NCBI GenBank assembly: GCA_964498095.1
Contig: CAZCFY010000007.1
Location: forward strand, 62,001-126,000
DNA length: 64,000 bases
Reading direction: 5' to 3'
Origin: SG-bin7 sp964498095
GTDB lineage: Bacteria > Bdellovibrionota > Bdellovibrionia > Bdellovibrionales > SG-bin7
Shown here one piece after another: positions 1 through 7,502 of the stretch. Position numbers and translations under genes: made by a program. Position 1 is the stretch's first letter, and the number at the start of each line of letters is the position of its first letter. The notes beneath the pieces are model-generated. The model did no database searches. It was not told where the DNA came from and saw only the letters and a program-made list of their open reading frames with translations.

Positions 1-248
1 TGTAAATGTTTTTTAATAACTTCTGTAGGATAATGCTTACCTGTTGTGACTGGTTTGCCGTTAACCTCCACCATGTCGGCTTCGGCGTTGTACCCAACTC
101 TTAAATCGTTTTTCTCTTGAAACAGGCTTTGTAGGAGCGGAGATTTAGAATTTAGTTTCGAAAATAACTTCGGACAGTCGTTATTTGTAAAGCCGACGAT
201 AAAAACAGCAAAACAAGGTATTACAAAATGGCGTAAATGTAGGTTCAT
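1..248 (-). CDS. Partial hypothetical exported protein (C-terminus outside window)
   Basis: Reading leftward from an ATG at 248 there is an open frame of 82 codons that runs off the left edge without a stop. The N-terminus (MNLHLRHFVIPCFAVFIVGF) has basic residues followed by a hydrophobic stretch, consistent with a signal peptide or membrane anchor. The visible mature part contains a segment reading DMVEVNGKPVTTGKHYPTE. I do not recognise the family. Only the first part is visible, so function cannot be judged. Confidence 0.5.
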   Translation of the reverse strand, partial: MNLHLRHFVIPCFAVFIVGFTNNDCPKLFSKLNSKSPLLQSLFQEKNDLRVGYNAEADMVEVNGKPVTTGKHYPTEVIKKHL

Positions 249-410
249 AATATAGTATTTTGCAATAGCCTTGCCGCTTTAAAGCCAATGAAAGTTACCT
301 GAGGTGACAATTCCCCATTAGTACAAAAATTGAAAAGCACCCGTCGACGGATTAGACGGATGTCTCATTTTGATACAAAAAATTAAACTACAAGAAACCA
401 TAAAAAGACA

Positions 411-787
411 TTAGCAGCGTGGTTGCAATTGCGAATCATGCACTCCAACGATTCCTCCACTCACAGAATCTGGAAACAACGCGTGTTGGTCAGCTATATA
501 TTTAGAAAAACAGAGTACATAAGACGTACCATCAACATATCCAGCTTCATGAAAAAGTATGCGGATGACATTTACCCAATTGGCAAGACCTATGGGGTGC
601 TTTAAAGCACTCCGACAGCCTTCGCTGAACGCCTTTATCCCATCATCAGTTAACCACATTACGGGTTTATCTGATTCAGGACACGCTTCGGCATAGGCTA
701 GCGCTTTACCAGAAAACTTAGAAGTAAAAAATTCAAGTGGGGATGTACAGAAAAAAACCAGTTTGACAAATGCTAGGGCAATTTGCC
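411..787 (-). pseudogene. Possible decayed or start-less open frame
   Basis: On the minus strand an open frame runs from just after a TAG at 788-790 to a stop at 411. Its first in-frame ATG is at 659 and has no Shine-Dalgarno sequence. Codons upstream of that ATG still look coding and begin with a hydrophobic run (WQIALAFVKLVFFC) like a signal peptide that has lost its start. It may be a remnant of an exported protein, a gene using a non-standard start, or chance. The plus-strand frame over the same bases looks like a shadow. No family is recognised. Confidence 0.25.
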
Positions 788-815
788 ACTAAAAACTATA
801 CATCAATTATTAAAA

Positions 816-856
816 CGAAGCCGCCAAGGCAAAATTTCTGTTCTACGGCGGTTTCG
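816..856 (+). promoter_or_regulatory. Hairpin in the leader of the small exported-protein gene
   Basis: A 10-bp stem with one G-U pair forms between 816-825 (CGAAGCCGCC) and 847-856 (GGCGGTTTCG), with a 21-nt loop. A weak promoter-like pair (TTGCCA at 783-788, AATTAT at 805-810, 16-bp spacer) would start transcription at about the foot of this stem. The hairpin would then sit at the very 5' end of the transcript and could stabilise it. The promoter is inference; the stem is directly visible. Confidence 0.35.
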
Positions 857-898
857 TGAGCTATACGAAGAAATCAATTTTTTTAAAAAGGAGTTATT

Positions 899-1285
899 AT
901 GAAAGAGATTTTTCTGATTATGAGTTCAATCGTTCTTATTTCTGGAAGCGTGCGTGCCAGCCAAGCCCGGGAAGATGTGGTTTTTGTTTGCTCTCAGTTT
1001 AAAAATGCCAACGGTCAATCTCCCGTCGGAGTACAAGCGCCAAAACTTGTTCGCCTTCCTGGTGATGCTTCCCAGGGCCAAGATTTATATGTAAGAACTG
1101 CTCCGGTTTATCCGCGCGCCGTTCCTACTTATGAAAAACTTAAAAAGGTTTCTCTCCATGCCGATTTAGCCATTTATGAAAGCCAAAATTTTGAGGTACA
1201 TGTTTTTCACCGCGCTGGACTTCGTGCCAATATTCATTCGAAAGGCACTGATCTTTCTGCGAATTGCAAAAGCACTCAAGAGTAA
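899..1285 (+). CDS. Small exported hypothetical protein
   Basis: This 128-residue protein starts at an ATG six bases after a good AAGGAG Shine-Dalgarno sequence. The N-terminus (MKEIFLIMSSIVLISGSVRAS) is a typical Sec signal peptide, so the product should be periplasmic or secreted. The mature part has two cysteines (in VFVCSQF and SANCKS) that could form a disulfide. I do not recognise a domain. The gene is preceded by a hairpin and probably stands alone. Its stop codon is directly adjacent to the stop of the convergent amine oxidase gene, leaving no room for a separate terminator. Confidence 0.75.
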   Translation: MKEIFLIMSSIVLISGSVRASQAREDVVFVCSQFKNANGQSPVGVQAPKLVRLPGDASQGQDLYVRTAPVYPRAVPTYEKLKKVSLHADLAIYESQNFEVHVFHRAGLRANIHSKGTDLSANCKSTQE

Positions 1286-2950
1286 TTAGCTTTTCTTTTT
1301 TAAGACGTCTCTAACAAAGGGCTCCCAGTATACGGCTTCGGTGGCCGAAGTTTCCATTGCTGGGAGCGCCCAGTTATCTTGTTCGACAAAAAACACTCTG
1401 TCCTTATGGGGGGCGCGGGCCCGCTGACAAACGTTATTAGCGAGAAGTCCTGGTTGAGCGATGGGAACCGCATGACCCCAATGCGTGATACGTACGTCCA
1501 CTAATTCATTTGGCGTTACTTTTAAAACGGGCATGACATCGTTACGAATTTGATTTTCGAATTCCGCACGGAATTTTTCGTAAGCATCTGGGCCAATCAA
1601 TTCTTGGCGGCCGCCATCATAGGGCATCGGACGATACATGGAAATGACAGTTTGATTTTTACCTATACCGCCGAAGTCAGCATGAACTATATCCGTAGCC
1701 CTTCTTAGGTTCTTCCCCTGCATTTTGGTTTTTAAATCCGCCCCTTTGACCATCAATATTTCATAGAAATTAGGTTCAATACGTTTATTTACCAGCATAT
1801 TGGCTACAAGGTAGGAGCGATATTTGTACTGGCGAATAGCGTCCGCTCGCTCTGGCTCAATGCCCTTTAATATTTTTCCAACAACAAACTTGGGACAGGC
1901 TAAAATCGCGGCTTCGGCTTCGATAAGCGTCACCTTTTGCGTATTAAGATCAAGAGTATGAATTTTTACACCTTGATCGGTAGCTTCGCATTGCAAGACC
2001 AGCTGACTCGTTCTTAAGTTTTTGTCGCCAATCGCCCGGCGTGAATGCTTCAGGAGTTGCTCGGCGATCGTTCCATTACCACCCGGCAATACCGTCATCG
2101 CACCTTCCGCACAGTAAAAATTTAAACCGGCGGCGGCACTGACTTCGTCCGTTGTGGCATTAAAAGCTCCGACACAATAAAAATCAAGTTGCGCTAAAAG
2201 TTCGGGATGAATTTGCTCGCCCAGCGCTTTTTCCAAATATTCCTTGAACGTCATCCGGTCTAATTTTTTTAAATACTCGGTAACCTCGGTATCTCCAGAA
2301 ATATCCGGGTAGCTGCGGCCGTTACGCCCGTGATTAATATCCTCAACGAGTTCATCTATTTTATTCATCTGGGGAATGCGTTCATTGATCTTCTTCCAAT
2401 AATCAATGACTAGCTTCTCATCGACCGATACCGGCTCATCACCCTTCTTAAACCGGTAAAACTTCTCTAGACCAATATCGTGGTAAATTTTTTTAAGTTC
2501 ACTGTCGTCCGACGGCTGAGTCATATAGGCCGACCCCATGCAGTAGCGGGTACCACGCCATGTTTGGCCTTTGGCATTTCCGCCAAAACGCGGCGCTTGT
2601 TCTAAAACAACAGGTTTAAAATCACGCAGTTGATACGCTGAGAAAAGTCCCGAGAGGCCACCGCCGACAACTACCAATCTGTGTTTTTCCCGCGAAGTTA
2701 CATTCTTAATGGATTGTTCGGGATTCCAAATATGAGGATGAACGCGTTTAAAATTATCGCCAAAGAACTCACGCTTTGCAACATCCCCCATCTCAGGAGT
2801 AAATGGTCCTACCTCCTCCAAGTCTAAACCGTCCTGATCTAGGACTCCCCGGGATTGTAGGCTTTCTAAGCGAGAAAATAGAACTGTTAGACCACCCGCT
2901 GTGGCAAGCTGAAGTACCTGACGTCGTGACAATCTGTGGTGTGAATCCAT
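1286..2950 (-). CDS. Tat-exported FAD-dependent amine oxidase family protein
   Basis: The 554-residue product starts with a twin-arginine signal (SRRQVLQLA near residue 8, then a hydrophobic stretch), indicating export as a folded flavoprotein. Around residue 90 is a Rossmann dinucleotide motif (VVVGGGLSGLFSAYQL), followed by VVLEQAPRFGGNAKG, the usual FAD-binding pattern of flavin amine oxidases. The C-terminus (FFVEQDNWALPAMETSATEA) fits the second FAD-contacting segment. Substrate cannot be told; amine oxidase, phytoene-desaturase-like and protoporphyrinogen-oxidase-like roles all use this fold. Neighbours give no pathway clue. Confidence 0.85.
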   Translation of the reverse strand: MDSHHRLSRRQVLQLATAGGLTVLFSRLESLQSRGVLDQDGLDLEEVGPFTPEMGDVAKREFFGDNFKRVHPHIWNPEQSIKNVTSREKHRLVVVGGGLSGLFSAYQLRDFKPVVLEQAPRFGGNAKGQTWRGTRYCMGSAYMTQPSDDSELKKIYHDIGLEKFYRFKKGDEPVSVDEKLVIDYWKKINERIPQMNKIDELVEDINHGRNGRSYPDISGDTEVTEYLKKLDRMTFKEYLEKALGEQIHPELLAQLDFYCVGAFNATTDEVSAAAGLNFYCAEGAMTVLPGGNGTIAEQLLKHSRRAIGDKNLRTSQLVLQCEATDQGVKIHTLDLNTQKVTLIEAEAAILACPKFVVGKILKGIEPERADAIRQYKYRSYLVANMLVNKRIEPNFYEILMVKGADLKTKMQGKNLRRATDIVHADFGGIGKNQTVISMYRPMPYDGGRQELIGPDAYEKFRAEFENQIRNDVMPVLKVTPNELVDVRITHWGHAVPIAQPGLLANNVCQRARAPHKDRVFFVEQDNWALPAMETSATEAVYWEPFVRDVLKKKS

Positions 2951-3054
2951 GTTTGCTTAGATCTAAGTACAATTAAAAGCCGGTTGCAAGCATGAATTTT
3001 GACGCTCCCATTTGAGACTAAAATTATTTATTTTACCTATATCAAAATTCTATG

Positions 3055-3088
3055 TGCGGCCGATAAGTCCTTTGGCCGCAACGGCCAA
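3055..3088 (+). promoter_or_regulatory. Leader with two mutually exclusive hairpins
   Basis: TGCGGCC at 3055-3061 is complementary to GGCCGCA at 3074-3080. TTGGCCG at 3072-3078 is complementary to CGGCCAA at 3082-3088 with a 3-nt loop. Both stems need bases 3074-3078, so only one can form at a time. A possible promoter (TTGACG at 2999-3004, AATTAT at 3022-3027, 17-bp spacer) would place the whole element in the 5' leader, ending about 17 bases before the start codon and just before the AGAAAGGACC ribosome-binding region. A switching role is inference. Confidence 0.4.
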
Positions 3089-3105
3089 TAAGAAAGGACC
3101 GTAAA

Positions 3106-3507
3106 ATGACAAAAACAAAGTATTTCAAATATGGAAAGCAAACTTGCAAAGCTTACTGGCGTACGGCTGGTCAAGGTTATGAAGTCGGCTTCATTTTTGG
3201 CGGTACACCGGCTTTTGTGGGAAATTTTATCCACGCTCGGGAAGCAAATGCTTGGTGGACAATTATGAATAAGGAATTACGTCGTTTTTCCAAAAAATAT
3301 TGGACGACGCCTAAAGCCCCAATGGCTTTTTACTGCAAATTTTTGTCTCACTATCTTTATAAATGCTACTACAATTATCTAGACCGTCAGTTCGGCGTGT
3401 ATCAACGCAATTTTACAACTGCGGTTCGCAAACACGAACGTAAATATACGCATATGAAAAAGAAATGGCCAACAACGGGTCGTTTAACTTTTAAAACTGC
3501 TGCTTAA
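3106..3507 (+). CDS. Small basic hypothetical protein rich in Tyr, Lys and Trp
   Basis: The 133-residue protein has an AAGGA ribosome-binding site and no signal peptide. It is strongly basic and aromatic (motifs such as KKYWTTPKAP, YKCYYNYLDRQFGVY and RKHERKYTHMKKKW), which suggests a cytoplasmic nucleic-acid- or membrane-associated protein, but no domain is recognised. It is a single-gene unit with a structured leader upstream and a hairpin terminator downstream. That arrangement suggests a well-expressed, independently regulated gene. Confidence 0.75.
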   Translation: MTKTKYFKYGKQTCKAYWRTAGQGYEVGFIFGGTPAFVGNFIHAREANAWWTIMNKELRRFSKKYWTTPKAPMAFYCKFLSHYLYKCYYNYLDRQFGVYQRNFTTAVRKHERKYTHMKKKWPTTGRLTFKTAA

Positions 3508-3516
3508 GCCCATTTG

Positions 3517-3540
3517 GCCCCTTGTATCCCAAGGGGCTTT
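3517..3540 (+). terminator. Rho-independent terminator
   Basis: A 7-bp GC-rich stem (GCCCCTT at 3517-3523 with AAGGGGC at 3531-3537) with a 7-nt loop is followed by TTT and an AT-rich run. It lies 9 bases after the stop of the small basic protein gene. Confidence 0.8.
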
Positions 3541-3550
3541 ACCTTTAAAT

Positions 3551-4300
3551 TCACCAGAGCGTCAAGTCTCCCGTCACCGATAACAAAGTTGAAGACAAGT
3601 TATTTTCATATTGAGATGGGTACCATTCAGTAATTATGTTTCTGCTTAACACATTATGTGTCCCCACTTCCACGCGCAGACAGAGTGTCGTATGGCCCTT
3701 CGCGCCTAACTGGAACCGGCCCGCCTGAAAACCAATTAAAAAGTTAAACACATCTTCGGCGATCTGCACGCGATTTTCCCCGAGCGTTCCATCGCCCGCG
3801 CAACTCGCGTTAGTGGAAGAATCACAACGCACTAAAGTAATAGAGCGGCGGCGCTGCGCGGACATATAGGCGGTAATTTCGCCATTTAAAAATTTTCCTA
3901 ATTCGCGGGCATAAGAAACATGTACCCCGTAATTTTGATTGAATCCCGCTAAGGCCCCCCAGGCGACTTTAGAAGAGTCCCAAATATGGCTGTCGTATTG
4001 AAGACCAAGGCCTTGGGTCATGCCGTAGATATAAAAATTGTTTTGAAAGCGATAATGAGTTCCTATCGAAGCCATGACTGAAGGACCCGTTGGATAGTAA
4101 TCCTTCCCGGTATTTAATTTAATTTTTTGTTGATCATAAAAAATATCGCTGCGGATCCAATAGGGATTGGAAATATAGTCGGACTTGGTAATTTCGGGAA
4201 AGACCGGCAGGTGCGGGCTTCTCTCATTATTTTTATATTCAGCCATTTGGCAAGCCGAGATGGCAGCCGCCATGACCGTTAGAATTAAGTGTCTTACCAT
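3551..4300 (-). CDS. Predicted outer-membrane lipoprotein, beta-rich, unknown function
   Basis: The 249-residue product has a lipoprotein signal (hydrophobic stretch ending ISAC near residue 17). The mature chain is rich in alternating aromatic/polar strands (for example FQNNFYIYGMTQGLGLQYDS, AWGALAGFNQNYGVHVSY) and ends in tryptophan, both common in outer-membrane beta-barrel proteins. A small disulfide loop is possible (RCDSSTNASCAGDG). It overlaps the upstream PAP2 gene by 7 bases, so the two are very likely co-transcribed and may act on the same envelope lipid step. No named family is recognised. Confidence 0.7.
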   Translation of the reverse strand: MVRHLILTVMAAAISACQMAEYKNNERSPHLPVFPEITKSDYISNPYWIRSDIFYDQQKIKLNTGKDYYPTGPSVMASIGTHYRFQNNFYIYGMTQGLGLQYDSHIWDSSKVAWGALAGFNQNYGVHVSYARELGKFLNGEITAYMSAQRRRSITLVRCDSSTNASCAGDGTLGENRVQIAEDVFNFLIGFQAGRFQLGAKGHTTLCLRVEVGTHNVLSRNIITEWYPSQYENNLSSTLLSVTGDLTLW

Positions 4301-5127
4301 GTTGCCCGTACTCCAAATGTCATTTCTCTACCCGAAATAAAAGTGGGACCAAAATCCCAGGACGAAGCCCTTTCTTCTTGCGGATTATTTCGACGCGTAA
4401 TAATTTTAGCGAAGCTATGTCCAATGGCGATTCCCAGAGGAACATCGCTCCACCAGTGAAGCCCGGTGGCCACGAGCCCCTCAGCAATTAAAAAAGTCAG
4501 AGGGTAACCAATCCACGAAATCCACTTTTGCTCGGGATAATTTTCTTGTATTACGATAAACGTGGCATAAGCGGTGGCAATATGGCCAGAAGGAACTGCA
4601 TCGTACTTTTGAATGTCGGCGTGGTAGCGCATTTGTTCTGGAAACGGCTCCCATTCGCCCGTTCTTGAAGTGGCTTTAAATGGACTTTCCCGCCCTGTTA
4701 TATGTTTTAATATCTGGATAACTGCGCCCGTTGACAGAATGACCTCTATAATTTGGCTCGTCGTTCGCAGCGCTTTTTTATCTTTCGTGATTCCCCCCCA
4801 TGCGCCAAAAATACCGGCGACGACAAATTGGGCATAGCCGTCTCCGATACTAACTAGGTGCCAATTTATATTATGAATTGTTGAATCATTATTATGATGG
4901 CGCTCAAATTCCTTCCAAGACTCGTAATCCGTGGCCACTAATAATCCCGTGACAGCTCCTAACCACAAAAGATTATTCCAGTTCTCCCGGCGAAAGTTTT
5001 CTTTGGAAAAAGTCTGCCAGTCTTCGGGTAAATTGGTCACCATATCCCAAAACGCCGGAACCTGGACCTCGGTCGCTGCGAATACCGGCGACGTTAAAAG
5101 TAAAATTGATAATATGAGACTTTTCAC
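4294..5127 (-). CDS. PAP2-family membrane phosphatase
   Basis: This 277-residue protein carries the type-2 phosphatidic acid phosphatase signature in order: KHITGRESP (the KX6RP-like motif 1), PSGHIATAYATF (motif 2), and GLHWWSDVPLGIAIGH (motif 3 histidine and aspartate). An N-terminal signal peptide (to about residue 17) and further hydrophobic segments place the active site on the periplasmic side. Likely substrates are lipid phosphates such as undecaprenyl pyrophosphate, phosphatidic acid or lipid A phosphate; which one is not visible. The chain ends ...VRATW. It is the first gene of a two-gene unit with the overlapping lipoprotein. Confidence 0.85.
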   Translation of the reverse strand: MKSLILSILLLTSPVFAATEVQVPAFWDMVTNLPEDWQTFSKENFRRENWNNLLWLGAVTGLLVATDYESWKEFERHHNNDSTIHNINWHLVSIGDGYAQFVVAGIFGAWGGITKDKKALRTTSQIIEVILSTGAVIQILKHITGRESPFKATSRTGEWEPFPEQMRYHADIQKYDAVPSGHIATAYATFIVIQENYPEQKWISWIGYPLTFLIAEGLVATGLHWWSDVPLGIAIGHSFAKIITRRNNPQEERASSWDFGPTFISGREMTFGVRATW

Positions 5128-5159
5128 TGTCGGTGAAGGGTACTATAATTATTTTGCTT

Positions 5160-5864
5160 ATGCATCGAAATATTCTTTTGGTCGACGATGACCAGGACAT
5201 GATCGATCTTCTCACGCTGTTTCTCGGGCAGTCCGGATATGCTACAGCAGCAGTCAAAGACGGGTACACCGCTCTTGATCAAGTTAATAATCATCACTTT
5301 GATTTGGTGATTCTTGATAAGTCTATGCCTTTCGTCACTGGTGATCAGGTTTTAAAGTCGCTGCGAAACAATCATATGACCAAAGATCTTCCGATTATTA
5401 TGCTGACGGCAAATACTGAGTTAACCGACGTAATGAAATCCAAAAATCTAGGGGTGGACGACTACGTCTTAAAACCCCCGGAAAAAAAGAGCCTTATCGC
5501 TCGAATTGAAAAGGTGTTGGGCGTCCGCCCTAAAAATTTTGAGTATGTATTTGACGAAGACTCCGGTTCTAAACTAGGTCAACTTTCTCCGCCACTTCAA
5601 CTGCTATCGATTAGTCTTGGTGGAATAATATTAAAATCACCCTCCCCAATAAAAAAAGGCAGTCTTTTAGCAAACACCCAAATTAAACTCTTTGAAATGT
5701 TAGGAATAGATTTTTCAAAATTAACGGTTAATTATTCGGGGCCCCGAAGCGACGGCACGTATGAAACCTTCGTTTCGTTTTTGCCCTTATCCCGGAGCGA
5801 AACCGAAAAAATTAGGGACTGGATACTAACTAAGTCACTTAAGAAATCTAAGCTGCCTTCTTAA
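5160..5864 (+). CDS. Response regulator with C-terminal PilZ-like domain
   Basis: The N-terminal receiver has the acidic pair in ILLVDDDQDM, the phospho-acceptor aspartate in VILDKSMP, the threonine in IIMLTAN and the lysine in YVLKPP. The C-terminal half (from about residue 145) contains LSISLGGIILKSPSPIKKGS, which resembles the DxSxxG core of PilZ domains, but the canonical arginine stretch for cyclic-di-GMP binding is not obvious. A GTG at 5133 would add nine residues but leaves only 5 bp to the divergent gene, so ATG at 5160 is preferred. It converges on and overlaps the Hpt-REC-REC gene by 17 bases. Confidence 0.8.
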   Translation: MHRNILLVDDDQDMIDLLTLFLGQSGYATAAVKDGYTALDQVNNHHFDLVILDKSMPFVTGDQVLKSLRNNHMTKDLPIIMLTANTELTDVMKSKNLGVDDYVLKPPEKKSLIARIEKVLGVRPKNFEYVFDEDSGSKLGQLSPPLQLLSISLGGIILKSPSPIKKGSLLANTQIKLFEMLGIDFSKLTVNYSGPRSDGTYETFVSFLPLSRSETEKIRDWILTKSLKKSKLPS

Positions 5865-7032
5865 GCTGGGTGGCGCGGTAAAGCTCGAAGAGTTTAGTCG
5901 CAAACGACTTTGGAAAAAACGGTTTACGAATAATGGCCGAGCCGCCGGCAGCGTCAAGGTCTCTTAATTCCGACTCTTTAGTCATTGCGGTAAGAAAAAA
6001 TACGGGAATATCTTTTAGCTTGCTATGTTTTTTTATCGCCCGGCAAAGTTCAGCGCCGGTGATCTGAGGCATTTGCGAATCCAGGAGAATAAGATCCGGT
6101 TGAAATTGAATGGCTTGCGTTAGCGCTTCGGCGGGGTTTGTCGTCCCTTGAAGCTCCAGCATCTTGTAATTTTTAAGACTCAATCTCACAAGATCATGGA
6201 TGTCTTCGGAGTCATCAACGAAGTAAATTTTCTTAATTGGAACATTTATGGGATCGATTTGATTACTATTTGCGTCCTTTTCGGTAGCCATTGAGCGGTA
6301 GGCTTCGATGATATTCTTTTGCAGGTTTTGATCTTTCTTGAAAACGTTGTGAGCCAGTTTAATCCGCGGGTCTCTTTCTGGCGAACTATCGGCGGTAATA
6401 ACAGAAATCGGAATTTTCTGATTAGGTCCGTGTATATTTCTGACTACAAACGCCAGATCCGTGGCTCCTATCATGGGCGCGTGCATCGACACGATGACAG
6501 AATCAAATTTCTCCTTTAATAACCGGCCGAGCGCTTCGTGCCCATTACTTTCTTTACCAAAATCGACTTTAAATTTCTTCAAGGCATCCACACACAGTTT
6601 TAGAGTTACTTCGGACGTATCCACCAGGAGAACGCGGTGAATTCCGCTCGTGGGACCCTGACTAATGCCAATTTGATTTTTAATCTGCGCGATACGACGG
6701 TCATTATTAGATCCATAGGCTGCCGCCGCCTCCATCATAAGATCACGTAATCCCATTAAGCGATCAATGCGCTCATCATTGGGAATTTCCGCCAGTTCCA
6801 CAAGCGAAATTAAGTCTTCCATTCGGTGCGCGAGAACCGATACCACATCAAAGCCATAGCCGCCGGCGGTGCCTTTTATGGAATGTACTATGCGGCGTAA
6901 ATCATTTGTCGTTTGTGCGTCGCCGCTGTTGCCCGCGTAGGCCAAGATGAGACGCTCGACATCGGCCAAATCATCACTGAGCCTTTCAAGGTATACTTTC
7001 TGCGAATCAAAATCGACATTCGAGTTTTTCAT
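5848..7032 (-). CDS. Hpt-REC-REC phosphorelay protein with a degenerate first receiver
   Basis: The 394-residue protein has an N-terminal histidine phosphotransfer domain (phosphorylatable His about residue 50 in VHSIKGTAGGYGFD), a receiver at about 132-250 and a second at about 267-390. The second is canonical (FVDDSED, LILLDSQMP with Asp about 318, FFLTAM, IRKPFF). The first lacks key residues: the acidic pocket reads VDTSE and the phospho-acceptor position is serine (VIVSMHAP, about residue 182). It is therefore probably a pseudo-receiver. It overlaps the upstream Hpt gene at the start/stop codons, so the two are co-translated. Confidence 0.87.
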   Translation of the reverse strand: MKNSNVDFDSQKVYLERLSDDLADVERLILAYAGNSGDAQTTNDLRRIVHSIKGTAGGYGFDVVSVLAHRMEDLISLVELAEIPNDERIDRLMGLRDLMMEAAAAYGSNNDRRIAQIKNQIGISQGPTSGIHRVLLVDTSEVTLKLCVDALKKFKVDFGKESNGHEALGRLLKEKFDSVIVSMHAPMIGATDLAFVVRNIHGPNQKIPISVITADSSPERDPRIKLAHNVFKKDQNLQKNIIEAYRSMATEKDANSNQIDPINVPIKKIYFVDDSEDIHDLVRLSLKNYKMLELQGTTNPAEALTQAIQFQPDLILLDSQMPQITGAELCRAIKKHSKLKDIPVFFLTAMTKESELRDLDAAGGSAIIRKPFFPKSFATKLFELYRATQLKKAA

Positions 7033-7334
7033 TAGAATTCGACCTCTAAATTATTCAAATATTCTTCTATGGCGTTAATCGTTGCCGCTATTTTTGCAAC
7101 GCTTTTAGTTTTGGCTCCCGCCTCAAGCTCCGCACCTAGTTTTCCTAACTCATTTAAGCCATAGCCGCCACCGCTCCCTTTCAGACGATGGCCCAGAGTT
7201 TCTAAGGCGGAAAAATCAAGCGCCAAAAGCGCGTTTTTAAGCGCCGGAATTTCGTTAATTCGCTTTTGAATATAGCCGGGAACAATCTCTTGCAAATCAG
7301 GATCGATTTTAACCTTAACTTTGGCGGCGCCCAT
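7032..7334 (-). CDS. Single-domain histidine phosphotransfer (Hpt) protein
   Basis: A 100-residue, all-helical protein with the Hpt signature LGHRLKGSGGGYGLNELGKLG, the phosphorylatable histidine being about residue 49. Length is normal for a free-standing Hpt protein. Its stop overlaps the start of the following Hpt-REC-REC gene. It should shuttle phosphate between the receiver of a hybrid kinase (the one encoded divergently at 7503) and downstream receivers; the partner assignment rests only on position. Confidence 0.87.
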   Translation of the reverse strand: MGAAKVKVKIDPDLQEIVPGYIQKRINEIPALKNALLALDFSALETLGHRLKGSGGGYGLNELGKLGAELEAGAKTKSVAKIAATINAIEEYLNNLEVEF

Positions 7335-7398
7335 TCTTCCCCCGAACTTTTATATCGGTAATTTTAAGCGCGATCTCAAATGGGAAAACCCTGCGGAA

Positions 7399-7474
7399 TC
7401 TAGACCAAATTTCAAAAAAAAATGCCGAAAAATATATCTAGAGATGTGGGGAAAAACCTAGGCAATGGTCTAGA
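7399..7474. promoter_or_regulatory. Inverted pair of TCTAGACC octamers between divergent phosphorelay genes
   Basis: TCTAGACC at 7399-7406 is repeated in inverted orientation (GGTCTAGA) at 7467-7474, inside the 168-bp gap between the Hpt operon and the hybrid kinase. The same octamer occurs once more upstream of msrB at 38025-38032. This could be a paired operator, but no regulator is known to me for it. Confidence 0.3.
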
Positions 7475-7502
7475 TCTTCGTCGTATCTTTTAAGGAGAAA
7501 AT

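Noticed and set aside
423..605. Plus-strand 60-residue frame over the possible decayed gene
   Set aside because: No ribosome-binding site and no domain; it is antisense to the better coding-like minus-strand frame.
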